From: Candidatus Woesearchaeota archaeon
GTDB taxonomy: Archaea; Nanobdellota; Nanobdellia; Woesearchaeales; SM23-78
Reading direction: 5' to 3'
NCBI GenBank assembly: GCA_019322375.1
Contig: JAHWIP010000034.1
Span: forward strand, 1 to 15,755
DNA: 15,755 nucleotides
The notes beneath the pieces are model-generated. The model was not told where the DNA came from, made no database searches, and saw nothing but the letters and a program-made list of their open reading frames with translations. Positions 1 through 6,087 of the stretch are shown here, one piece after another. How positions within the stretch are numbered: the first letter of the stretch is position 1; the number at the start of each line of letters is the position of its first letter. The position numbers were made by a program, and so were the translations under genes.

Positions 1-151
1 AGTCGCTGTTTTTCTCATGAAGAGTAACAAACCCACCCTGTTTCTTGTTCAGAGGCTTGACTTTATCCATGCTAGGTTTTTCTCCTGAGAAATAAGTCTT
101 AATAGATTCTCTTGCTAGTTCTAAAAGAAGTTTTTTATCTGTGTTGTCCAT
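1..151 (-). CDS. AMMECR1-family protein, N-terminal part (runs off the left edge)
   Basis: Translating the minus strand from the ATG at 151-149 gives about 50 open residues to the window edge. They begin MDNTDKKLLLELARESIKTY and later contain GGFVTLHEKN. The helix LLxLARESIxxY followed by the strand G-x-FVTLH is the usual opening of the AMMECR1 domain, which continues in family members with an LRGCIG motif that would lie outside this window. The biochemical function of the family is not settled; it is widespread in archaea and eukaryotes. The gene is divergent from the sigma-like gene at 257, with 105 bp between them. I see no clear SD site. The call rests on a short N-terminal piece but the match is good. 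Confidence 0.8.
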   Translation of the reverse strand, partial: MDNTDKKLLLELARESIKTYFSGEKPSMDKVKPLNKKQGGFVTLHEKNSD

Positions 152-219
152 GGGAAATGGGAATTATGTATTGTTTTAATATTTTATCTTAATAATTTAA
201 TCATCATATAATAGTAACA

Positions 220-229
220 TTTATAAATT
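220..229 (+). promoter_or_regulatory. TATA box of the sigma4/alpha-CTD gene
   Basis: TTTATAAATT is centred about 32 bp before the ATG at 257. With the usual 25-bp spacing, transcription would start near 250 and leave a very short leader without an SD site. This is an ordinary archaeal TBP/TFB promoter even though the gene encodes bacterial-type domains. Confidence 0.6.
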
Positions 230-256
230 AATTATCTTTTCTTAGCTCTTAATAAA

Positions 257-1186
257 ATGAAACAAGAAATAATAATAAAAAAGCAAAGAGAAAAAGATTT
301 AGCAAAGTTGAGCAAGAAAATCATGGTTCAAGTGGAAAAATCATTAGGAGTAAATCTTGATAAATTACAAAAGAACTTATTATCATCTTATAATCCCCGA
401 GAGCAGAAAATAGAAAGATTCTTCAGAGACGTATACAATACACCCACAACCAAGAAAGGACTTAGACAAATTAGTGAAGATTATTTGCAGACAAACATGT
501 CTGACCAAGACCTTGAATATCTCTTAAGCAATACTAATGAAAGGAATAAAATAGCAGAGCAAATAAAAAATGAGTTTCAAATTAACTTTAGAAAAGGAGA
601 ATACCATACAAAATCCATTCCTGTCGAAGCTCTTGATGATGTAGCAGACTTATTAGAAGGCTTAGAAAATCCAAGTGACAGATATGTGTTGATAATGTAC
701 TATGGCTTTTCACCAGATGAAAAAACATATACTCTCACAGAGATAGGTGACCACTTAGATCTTACCACAGAACGAATACGCCAATTAAGAAACAGAGGTC
801 TGAGAAAAGTAAGAGCAAATGGAGGGAGAACTCTGGCTGTTAAATATGCAAATTTTGCTGACATACCAAATCAAACCCTAGATTTTGAAGAAGAGATAAA
901 AATCCTTAAGGCAGAAGTACAAGAAAGGAATATTATGATTAAAGACATCATAACCTCGTATAAATCAAGGAGAAATAATGTTTATAAAATCCCGGTTGCT
1001 GACCTAGACTTATCAGTTAGGGCTGCTAATGGCCTTGCAAGACTTGAATGTGAAACAATTGGTGATATAATTGTGAATCAGGATAAATTCCGTTACGTAA
1101 AAAATCTTGGCAGGAAAAGTTTAATTGAAATAAAAGAAGCGATAGTTGAAAAAGGAGTAAAACCTACAGCAATTTACACCTTCTAA
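257..1186 (+). CDS. Sigma-70 region 4 / RNA polymerase alpha-CTD fusion protein, probable DNA-binding regulator
   Basis: This 309-residue protein has two bacterial transcription domains. Residues about 138-187 look like sigma-70 region 4: YVLIMYYGF, then TLTEIGDHLDLTTERIRQ and LRKVR, the helix-turn-helix that reads the -35 element. Residues about 245-300 look like the alpha C-terminal domain: DLDLSVRAANGL, ETIGDI and NLGRKSLIEIK. R255, N258, G285, K287 and S288 align with E. coli alpha R265, N268, G296, K298 and S299, the residues that bind UP-element DNA. Residues 1-137 are helical and unassigned. There is no sigma region 2, so it cannot be a complete sigma factor. Archaeal polymerase uses TBP/TFB, so the likely role is a DNA-binding regulator, possibly acquired from bacteria or a virus. 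The reading frame looks more A-rich than rpoL next door. Domain calls are confident; function is inference. Confidence 0.85.
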   Translation: MKQEIIIKKQREKDLAKLSKKIMVQVEKSLGVNLDKLQKNLLSSYNPREQKIERFFRDVYNTPTTKKGLRQISEDYLQTNMSDQDLEYLLSNTNERNKIAEQIKNEFQINFRKGEYHTKSIPVEALDDVADLLEGLENPSDRYVLIMYYGFSPDEKTYTLTEIGDHLDLTTERIRQLRNRGLRKVRANGGRTLAVKYANFADIPNQTLDFEEEIKILKAEVQERNIMIKDIITSYKSRRNNVYKIPVADLDLSVRAANGLARLECETIGDIIVNQDKFRYVKNLGRKSLIEIKEAIVEKGVKPTAIYTF

Positions 1187-1198
1187 AAGAATAAAAAA

Positions 1199-1474
1199 CT
1201 ACCTTGCCTTCTTAAACAAGCCTAAGAAATCTTTGTTCTGCTTTTTCAGCTTGTTGGCAACTGTTTTGAGCACTGATTTAGGGTCTTTTTGCCCATTGGT
1301 TTCTACTATGAATTTAGGAATGCCAATAAGTGGATGTTCTACTTTGTAAGCAGCTGCTCTTATAGAATTATCCTTCCATAACTCTTTTTTTAATGCATTG
1401 CAAAAGGTGTGGTCTGCTCCTACCAGGTCAAACACCATTCTCTTCTTGGTATGCTCATGAACCTTTAATTTCAT
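1199..1474 (-). CDS. rpoL: DNA-directed RNA polymerase subunit L (Rpo11)
   Basis: The 91-residue product matches archaeal Rpo11 over its full length. The diagnostic parts are ADHTFCNALKKELWKD (about 20-35) and AAYKVEHPLIGIPKFIVET (about 41-59), followed by a C-terminal amphipathic helix. Rpo11 pairs with Rpo3 to form the alpha-like assembly platform of the polymerase in the cytoplasm. The gene lies 45 bp downstream of the METTL5-like gene on the same strand. It has its own TATA box in that gap, so it can be transcribed alone. Its stop faces the stop of the sigma4/alpha-CTD gene across only 12 bp. No oddities in length or motifs. Confidence 0.95.
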   Translation of the reverse strand: MKLKVHEHTKKRMVFDLVGADHTFCNALKKELWKDNSIRAAAYKVEHPLIGIPKFIVETNGQKDPKSVLKTVANKLKKQNKDFLGLFKKAR

Positions 1475-1497
1475 TTTATCAACTCAGAGTTGGGAGG

Positions 1498-1508
1498 GAT
1501 TTATAAAG
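1498..1508 (-). promoter_or_regulatory. TATA box of rpoL
   Basis: On the minus strand the gap between the METTL5-like gene and rpoL reads CTTTATAAATC, centred about 30 bp before the rpoL ATG at 1474. This predicts a leaderless or nearly leaderless rpoL transcript in addition to read-through from upstream. Confidence 0.6.
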
Positions 1509-1519
1509 ATTATCTTTTC

Positions 1520-2137
1520 TTATCTTTTCTTTATCCTCCACATTCCCACCTTTATTTTTTCAATCTTTTTTTTGTGCTGAGGCATGCTTTGCCTTATTGG
1601 AAAATCATATTCCTGGTAATGAGTTGCTTTAAAACCATTATCTGCAACCAGCTTATCTATATATCCTTTTGTGCTTGCTTTGTGAAATGAATAAACAACC
1701 CTTGCTATACTCATGGCTTTGATTAAGAATATTGTATCTATCTTTTCATTCTGAGTGCCAAAAGGAGGGTTCATAACAACAACATCTACTTTTGAATCAA
1801 ACACATTAACATCTCCTGCTACAAATACAGCATCCAGGTTTTTGCCAGTCTCCTGCTCTAAAAAATCCTTATTCTTCATTGCAAGCTCTACTGCCTTGGT
1901 ATCAACATCCACTAGAAAAGCCTTTTTTGCGCCTAAAACAAGGGCGCCTAAGCCTAATATGCCGGTTCCTGAGCCTAAATCAGCTATTACTTTGCCCTTA
2001 ATATCTCTCTGCATATAAGCAAACCAAAGAGTTTCTCCTGCTATCTCTGGGTCTGTTGGGTATTGCTCCAGCCTTAGCTCTGGCTTGTCAAACACCTTTA
2101 GCTTTGAGAGCAGTATGCTTAGTTGTTTTTTGGTCAT
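1520..2137 (-). CDS. METTL5-like SAM-dependent rRNA adenine N6-methyltransferase
   Basis: The 205-residue protein is a class I methyltransferase. Residues 23-28 are LEQYPT, the N-terminal signature of the METTL5 group. Residues 52-61 (ADLGSGTGIL) form the SAM-binding motif I, VDVD at 76-79 ends strand 2, and NPPF at 123-126 is the catalytic motif of amino-methyltransferases acting on adenine. Human METTL5 makes m6A in helix 44 of 18S rRNA with TRMT112 as partner, and archaeal homologues are thought to modify small-subunit rRNA likewise. The length fits the family. The minus strand has TTTTTAAA at 2161-2168, 27 bp before the ATG, so a leaderless message is likely. It heads a two-gene unit with rpoL. 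Specificity for rRNA is inferred from the family. Confidence 0.88.
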   Translation of the reverse strand: MTKKQLSILLSKLKVFDKPELRLEQYPTDPEIAGETLWFAYMQRDIKGKVIADLGSGTGILGLGALVLGAKKAFLVDVDTKAVELAMKNKDFLEQETGKNLDAVFVAGDVNVFDSKVDVVVMNPPFGTQNEKIDTIFLIKAMSIARVVYSFHKASTKGYIDKLVADNGFKATHYQEYDFPIRQSMPQHKKKIEKIKVGMWRIKKR

Positions 2138-2160
2138 GGATTAAGCAGAAAAAAGAGTTG

Positions 2161-2168
2161 TTTAAAAA
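2161..2168 (-). promoter_or_regulatory. TATA box of the METTL5-like gene
   Basis: TTTTTAAA on the minus strand is centred about 27 bp before the ATG at 2137, which fits a leaderless transcript. Confidence 0.45.
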
Positions 2169-2209
2169 GTTAATTGAAAAAAGTTTGATTATTTTTTTTA
2201 GTAATCTAT

Positions 2210-2231
2210 AAACTTAATTATTTTTAAGTTT
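2210..2231. repeat. 22-bp palindrome AAACTTAA-N6-TTAAGTTT
   Basis: Perfect 8-bp inverted arms are separated by 6 bp. The site lies between the stop of the endonuclease/phosphatase-fold gene (2250) and the start of the METTL5-like gene (2137), both on the minus strand. The same half-sites with the same spacing occur at 7148-7169, in both cases preceded by TATAA. It may be a protein-binding site, or a weak terminator hairpin of the upstream gene. Confidence 0.5.
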
Positions 2232-2249
2232 AAGTAAAGACTTATTTTA

Positions 2250-3194
2250 TTATTTGAATACAGCCCATACTGGATAATGATCAGAACCCTTGGCTTTTTT
2301 ATCAACACCTGCTTCTATTAAATTCATTCTTGTTTTTGCATAGATATTATCTAATCGGAATGGTAATTTGAATTTGATTGTTGATGTATATTTGTTAACC
2401 GGCTTATAACCTGCTTTTTTGAATACTTTTTCTGTTCTTTCTAATTTTGACCATAAGGTGTTAAAGTCTCCGCATATGAATATGTCTTCTATACTGCTTT
2501 GCTTATTCTTCTTCACCAAGTATTCTGCTTGTCTTGCTCTTCTGTGGGAATAGGTTTTATCTTCCAGCTGAGTTGAAATTATTCTTATTTTATTCTTATT
2601 ATAATCCTGGGTTACTTCAAGAGCCATTCTGTTACCCCAGTGATCGTTCTGTGTTATATCTTCTGATATCCTGTGGTTACAAAAATCGTATTGCGGTGGC
2701 AGTCTTAGTATTTTTACCTCTTCTTCAAGGGATAATCTTGTTAAAACAGCATTGCCTTTTACACATGGCTTGTTATCATGGAATAATGGAATTCTGCCAG
2801 GATTAAGATATGCCATTGAAGCTCCAAAAACTGCTGAGAATCCTAGTGCTTCAGCAAGTTCAAAGCTTACATCTCTGTAATCTGTTATTGGGCTATTCTT
2901 ATCTACTTCCTGCAGTGTTATTATACTTATCTTAATTTCTTGATCAAGGTTTTTTAATGAGTTAAGTATTTTCTCAAACTGGTCTCCATAAGCTATATTC
3001 CAATTTACAATAACCAAATCATTAGGTGCTTGTTTTGCTTTTGGATTTTGAAATATTTGTGGTTCTGTTGCGAGGTTTATATTTGGTACTTCTATAAGTT
3101 TTTCTAAATCCCACTGGTCATCTTCATTTGGTGGGTTAATAATCAATCTGCCTTTTATCAGGTCTCTTATTTCATTCAAAATTGGTGCGTCCAT
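2250..3194 (-). CDS. Endonuclease/exonuclease/phosphatase (DNase I-fold) family enzyme
   Basis: The 314-residue protein has a roughly 60-residue N-terminal extension of unknown role, then a DNase I-like fold. Family motifs occur in order: NWNI at 64-67, LQEVD at 94-98 (metal-binding Glu96), GNAVLTR at 147-153, HWGNRMALEV at 185-194, GDFN at 242-245, RLDNIYA at 280-286 and SDHYPV at 304-309 (catalytic His306). The family hydrolyses phosphodiester or phosphomonoester bonds in nucleic acids, lipids or sugars; the substrate here cannot be read from sequence. The place of the first catalytic histidine (usually in an HL motif) reads STQLED, with Gln209. There is no signal peptide, so it is probably cytoplasmic. 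A TATA box 26 bp upstream predicts a leaderless transcript. Confidence 0.85.
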   Translation of the reverse strand: MDAPILNEIRDLIKGRLIINPPNEDDQWDLEKLIEVPNINLATEPQIFQNPKAKQAPNDLVIVNWNIAYGDQFEKILNSLKNLDQEIKISIITLQEVDKNSPITDYRDVSFELAEALGFSAVFGASMAYLNPGRIPLFHDNKPCVKGNAVLTRLSLEEEVKILRLPPQYDFCNHRISEDITQNDHWGNRMALEVTQDYNKNKIRIISTQLEDKTYSHRRARQAEYLVKKNKQSSIEDIFICGDFNTLWSKLERTEKVFKKAGYKPVNKYTSTIKFKLPFRLDNIYAKTRMNLIEAGVDKKAKGSDHYPVWAVFK

Positions 3195-3215
3195 AATTAT
3201 TAAAAAAGGTAATGG

Positions 3216-3225
3216 ATTTATAAAT
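3216..3225 (-). promoter_or_regulatory. TATA box of the endonuclease/phosphatase-fold gene
   Basis: The symmetrical ATTTATAAAT is centred about 26 bp before the ATG at 3194 on the minus strand, which implies a leaderless message. Confidence 0.6.
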
Positions 3226-3308
3226 CTTTCTTTTTGTATTCATTAAATAGTAATAACAAATTTAAGAGAATTATGATAACAAAAACTAATCAATCCAAAA
3301 CAACAATC

Positions 3309-3318
3309 TATTTAAATA
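3309..3318 (+). promoter_or_regulatory. TATA box of the coiled-coil/HTH gene
   Basis: TATTTAAATA predicts a transcription start near 3339. That places the ATG at 3331 outside the transcript and leaves a leader of about 25 nt containing the SD site at 3350-3357. Confidence 0.5.
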
Positions 3319-3349
3319 CAGCATTACTATATGCTTCTTCACGTCGAGA

Positions 3350-3357
3350 GGGGGTGA
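3350..3357 (+). promoter_or_regulatory. Shine-Dalgarno site that decides the start of the coiled-coil/HTH gene
   Basis: GGGGGTGA matches the archaeal SD GGAGGTGA at 7 of 8 bases. It lies 6 nt before the ATC at 3364, the same gap as between the SD and the ATG of the gene starting at 5182. No ATG, GTG or TTG in the right frame is available at this distance. Confidence 0.55.
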
Positions 3358-3363
3358 AGGCGT

Positions 3364-3882
3364 ATCTTTAATTTTTTCAGTAAGAAGAATAACAAGGAAT
3401 TTAACAGGCTAGTCCTTGGCATAAGAAAGGCTTTTAGGGCTCTCAAGGATGAGCTTGATGAGCATTTGGTGTCTGTTAATCAGAACACTGCTGAGATTCA
3501 GGCTAATGCTGGCCTTCTCACAGAGCTTGAGGCTAAGGTTAACAAGCTTTCTGAGCGCTTGGACGAGTTAGAACTGGTTCTTAATCCTGGCAAGGCTAAA
3601 AAGCTTGATGTTAGGCTTACTCCTAGGGAGCAGGAGGTTTTTATGACTCTTTATCTTGGCAAGGTTTTGCCTGTTGAGCACATTGCTAAACGTCTGGGTT
3701 TTACAGTGGATATGGTTAATTTGTATCTTTTTAATCTTTTGAGTAAGGGTGTGCCTGTTCAAAAGGAGCTTGTGAATAATGTCGTGGTTTTTAGCCTTGA
3801 TTCTGAGTTCAAGGACCTTCAGGCCCGCAGAAACGTGCTTGAGATTGATCCGAGGATTAGCAGGCAGCTGGCTATGCATTAA
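3364..3882 (+). CDS. Coiled-coil and winged-helix (HTH) protein, apparent ATC start
   Basis: The frame is open from the stop at 3355-3357 to the stop at 3880-3882. The first canonical start is a TTG at 3466 with no SD site, and the 34 codons before it read as normal protein (FNFFSKKNNKEF, then IRKAFRALKDELDEH continuing the coiled coil). I therefore place the start at ATC 3364, giving about 172 residues. Residues about 15-75 form an amphipathic coiled coil including QNTAEI. Residues about 84-135 (LTPREQEVFMTLYLG, then VEHIAKRLGFTVDMVNLYLFNL) resemble a LuxR- or sigma4-like HTH, and VVVFSL after it could be a wing. Probably a dimeric DNA-binding protein of unknown target. It converges with xerA. 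Alternative starts: an ATG misread as ATC, or a frameshift joining GTG 3354. Confidence 0.75.
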   Translation: MFNFFSKKNNKEFNRLVLGIRKAFRALKDELDEHLVSVNQNTAEIQANAGLLTELEAKVNKLSERLDELELVLNPGKAKKLDVRLTPREQEVFMTLYLGKVLPVEHIAKRLGFTVDMVNLYLFNLLSKGVPVQKELVNNVVVFSLDSEFKDLQARRNVLEIDPRISRQLAMH

Positions 3883-3922
3883 TTTTTGGTTTTTTACTAA
3901 AAAAATTTGTTGTTTTTATTTT
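3883..3922 (+). terminator. T-rich transcription termination region
   Basis: Immediately after the stop codon the plus strand has runs of five and six T, then TTTGTTGTTTTTATTTT. Archaeal polymerase terminates at such U-rich stretches without a required hairpin. Confidence 0.4.
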
Positions 3923-4009
3923 AAGCAAAGCTTAAAAGTTTTAGAACTACTTTAATATATATTTTACAATATAGAATATAATCTTCAGTTTTTGCTAGAA
4001 ATATTTATT

Positions 4010-4051
4010 ATTGTATATACAATATATAGCATAAGCAATATTAAATATTAT
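4010..4051. repeat. AT-rich palindrome and 16-bp repeat units related to the padR upstream array
   Basis: ATTGTATATACAAT at 4010-4023 is a perfect 14-bp palindrome. It runs into two 16-bp units starting with CAAT at 4020 and 4036. The stretch 4010-4042 is identical to 6538-6570 at 27 of 33 positions. The first unit has the CAATATAT-N4-TAAGCAAT pattern found twice upstream of padR. It lies between two convergent gene ends, so it is not an ordinary promoter. Confidence 0.5.
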
Positions 4052-4109
4052 AATAAATAATTAAATATTTTAGAAGAAGAAAAATTAGCAAAAAAGAAAG
4101 GAAAAACTC

Positions 4110-4925
4110 CTATAAATCGTCGAGAGGACTCTTAACGCCTTTGATATGATCCCTTGAGACACGGGTATAAATTTGGGTTGTCTGAAGATTAGAATGCCCT
4201 AATAATTCCTGGATAACCCTAATGCTAACGCCAGAGTCAAGCAGGTGAGTAGCAAAGCTGTGCCTGAGCTTGTGCGGAGAAACATTTTTACTAATACCTG
4301 CCCGCTTGGCAGCACTAGAAACAATCTTTTGCACATTTCTTGCAGACAAGGCTTTACCCTGCTTGTTCATGAATATTAAGCCTTCAGACACCTTTTTCTC
4401 CTCAAGAAAAGCCTTAAGGCTCAAAGCAAGCTGCTCAGAGAGCATAGTAATCCTGTCCTTCCTGCCCTTGCCCTGCTTAACATTGCATATCCTCTCATTA
4501 AAATCAATATTCTCAATCCTGAGATCAAGGCACTCACTCACCCTCATGCCAGAGGAATAAAGCAATTCTATCAAAAGCCTGCTCTTTTTACTCACACAAG
4601 CATCTAAAAGAGCCTTTATTTCATGCTTAGAAAGCACTTCAGGAGGGTTTCTCTGAATCTTAGGGGTTTTAATACTTGAAAAACCCTTGCCAAGCACCTG
4701 GTTGTAGAAGAACAAAAGAGAAGATCTAACAAGAGCCACACTGCCAGAGGAGAGCTTTTTATCAGAGACAAGATAGGCTAAATAAGCCTTTAAATCCTGT
4801 TCAGACACAGAAACAGGCGTTTTCTTAATAAAGCCTAGAAAAGCCTTATTATGCCTTGTATAAGCCTTTACTGTCTCAGAACTGAAGCCCCTTATTTTAA
4901 GCTCTGTTTCTAGTTTTTTAAGCAT
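4110..4925 (-). CDS. xerA: Archaeal XerA-type tyrosine recombinase
   Basis: The 271-residue protein has an N-terminal SAM-like core-binding domain (about 1-85) and a catalytic domain (about 95-271). All catalytic residues are visible: R128 in SSGMRVSE, a lysine in GKGRKDR (152-158), H218 and R221 in HKLRHSFATH, H244 in LLGHSNLQTT and the nucleophile Y253. XerA resolves chromosome dimers at dif in archaea; integrases of mobile elements share this fold, but this length and the SPLDDL ending suit the chromosomal enzyme. I could not locate a dif site in the window. The start is 11 bp after the stop of a small membrane protein gene on the same strand, so they probably share a transcript. A role in dimer resolution is inferred. 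Confidence 0.88.
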   Translation of the reverse strand: MLKKLETELKIRGFSSETVKAYTRHNKAFLGFIKKTPVSVSEQDLKAYLAYLVSDKKLSSGSVALVRSSLLFFYNQVLGKGFSSIKTPKIQRNPPEVLSKHEIKALLDACVSKKSRLLIELLYSSGMRVSECLDLRIENIDFNERICNVKQGKGRKDRITMLSEQLALSLKAFLEEKKVSEGLIFMNKQGKALSARNVQKIVSSAAKRAGISKNVSPHKLRHSFATHLLDSGVSIRVIQELLGHSNLQTTQIYTRVSRDHIKGVKSPLDDL

Positions 4926-4936
4926 TTTTGCCCTGA

Positions 4937-5182
4937 TTAAAAGACTCTGCTGGTATGATACTTATACCTGCTAAGCTTATAAGCAGTAACCCATAAGAAG
5001 ATGCCTGCCAGTACAAGCAGAATGTTTGCTATGATTTGAGGAATTTCAACAAACACAGAAATAACCCCAAAAGATGTTAGTAAATTATATCCTCCAAGCA
5101 CCAGGGCTAGTAAGCCTATAAGAAACTCCTTGCTAATAGTTTTCTTCTTGCTAGAAATCTTTTTAGAACCTGGTATTTTCAT
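4937..5182 (-). CDS. Small two-helix membrane protein upstream of xerA
   Basis: The 81-residue protein has a basic, lysine-rich N-terminus (about 1-20), a membrane helix at about 21-42, a polar turn with EIP, a second helix at about 48-68 and a basic tail. The motif LLTSFGVISVFVEIP followed by ILLVLAGIFL resembles both halves of the four-helix protein encoded at 8498-8893, so the two belong to one lineage-specific family. The start is supported by GAGGTGA placed 6 nt before the ATG. The leader carries two direct copies of AAAGCATAAAAA. It lies 11 bp before xerA in the same direction. Function unknown. Confidence 0.7.
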   Translation of the reverse strand: MKIPGSKKISSKKKTISKEFLIGLLALVLGGYNLLTSFGVISVFVEIPQIIANILLVLAGIFLWVTAYKLSRYKYHTSRVF

Positions 5183-5278
5183 TCAAAATCACCTCTTTGC
5201 AGTTGTTTTTATGCTTTTTTAGGTCTTTTTTATGCTTTCTTGCTTATTTACCTGTTTTTGCTGGTTTTCCAAGGCTTT

Positions 5279-5323
5279 TTTCTCGTCGAGAAACCAGGCA
5301 AAAGTACTTATAATGTGCATTAT
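5279..5323. repeat. Intergenic palindromes: TTTCTCG-T-CGAGAAA and ATAATG-TG-CATTAT
   Basis: Two inverted repeats lie 16 bp apart in the gap between the coiled-coil gene end (5420) and the small membrane protein start (5182): 5279-5293 with 7-bp arms and 5310-5323 with 6-bp arms. The CGAGAAACCAGGCAA part recurs in altered form at 7104-7117. They are upstream of the 5182 gene and could be operator sites or a terminator of the 5420 gene. Confidence 0.4.
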
Positions 5324-5419
5324 ACGAACTACTATTATTTAAAGTTTTGGATTGGTACAAGGCCTGGATTTCTGGGTGTAAGCCAATATCTTAATTGCTA
5401 AATCTGTTAAACCAAGAAC

Positions 5420-5989
5420 TCAATGAACATGCTCTGTATATGAGCCTGCTCTGGAAAATTCTTCTCCTTCAAATGTTTCTATGTTTAGTTCTTGCTCACA
5501 TTCATCATAAACCTTTTTCACACAGTCATAAACAAGCCTGTAAAGCCTGCACAGGCCTGCTGCTTCTTTATACAACTCTATTAGTTCCTCCATCATTTCT
5601 CTTAATTCATAGAGTTCTTTCTGAGAGAGCTTTATTTTTCCTCTGTTTTCATGCTTTATAGTGGCAAGAAGCCTTTCTATATCCTCATATCTTCCTTTTT
5701 TTAAGAGCTGTTTTATGTCTTCCATCTGATTTATCATGCTTGATTCTTGTCTTCTTTTCTCTCCCAGGGCTTTTTCCATTACTAATTTATCTGTTTTTTT
5801 GACTATTTTTAGAAGTCTTTTTATCTTTCTTACTTCTGAGAATGCTTTTTTTAGCTCTTCCCCTGCTTTGATTATGTTTTCCTGCTGATCGTGTATTAGT
5901 TCCAGCTCGTCTTGTATGTACTTTGATGCATAACCAAAAACTTCTGGGTCTCCTGCTTTCTCGTCCTCTTTTTTGTTTACCAGCAACAT
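5420..5989 (-). CDS. Coiled-coil protein of unknown function, downstream of padR
   Basis: The 189-residue protein is almost entirely charged helix with heptad spacing. Long helical stretches cover about 20-75 and 75-165, with IIKAGEELKKAFSEVRKIKRLLKIVKK typical of the pattern. Three cysteines lie near the C-terminal helix (GLCRLY, YDCVKK, YDECEQ). There is no signal peptide or membrane segment. It lies 98 bp downstream of the PadR gene on the same strand, the usual position for a PadR target. The gap has a perfect 12-bp inverted repeat overlapping a TATA box (TATAAAAC), about 45 bp before the ATG. It may therefore be repressed by the PadR protein; that is inference. I do not recognise the family. 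Confidence 0.65.
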   Translation of the reverse strand: MLLVNKKEDEKAGDPEVFGYASKYIQDELELIHDQQENIIKAGEELKKAFSEVRKIKRLLKIVKKTDKLVMEKALGEKRRQESSMINQMEDIKQLLKKGRYEDIERLLATIKHENRGKIKLSQKELYELREMMEELIELYKEAAGLCRLYRLVYDCVKKVYDECEQELNIETFEGEEFSRAGSYTEHVH

Positions 5990-6031
5990 TTTAAATTCCT
6001 AAAACCATCAAAATTTATTCTAAATTTTGGG

Positions 6032-6060
6032 GTTTTATACAAATTTTGTTTGTATAAAAC
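6032..6060 (-). promoter_or_regulatory. Inverted repeat overlapping the TATA box of the coiled-coil gene
   Basis: GTTTTATACAAA and TTTGTATAAAAC are perfect 12-bp arms around a 5-bp spacer. The arm nearest the gene contains TATAAAA, about 48 bp before the ATG at 5989. A protein bound here would block TBP. A further direct copy of GTTTTATAC lies at 6080-6088. It could also be the terminator hairpin of padR. Confidence 0.5.
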
Positions 6061-6087
6061 TTTTAAGCAAAAAATAAAAGTTTTATA

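Noticed and set aside
257..1186. Interpretation as a complete sigma factor
   Set aside because: Regions 2 and 3 are absent, so the core-binding and -10-melting parts needed for a sigma factor are missing.
3568..3879. 103-codon minus-strand frame inside the coiled-coil/HTH gene
   Set aside because: It lies fully opposite a frame with strong coiled-coil and HTH character and shows no domain or start signals of its own.
3883..4109. A dif recombination site near xerA
   Set aside because: No pair of 11-bp arms resembling known archaeal dif sequences with a 6-bp centre was found; the palindrome at 4010-4023 has the wrong geometry.
5333..5400. Possible small RNA starting after a TTTAAA box, with an ATTGG...CCAAT stem
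   Set aside because: The outer stem is 6 bp with a wobble and a 25-nt loop; there is no terminator or conserved motif to support it.
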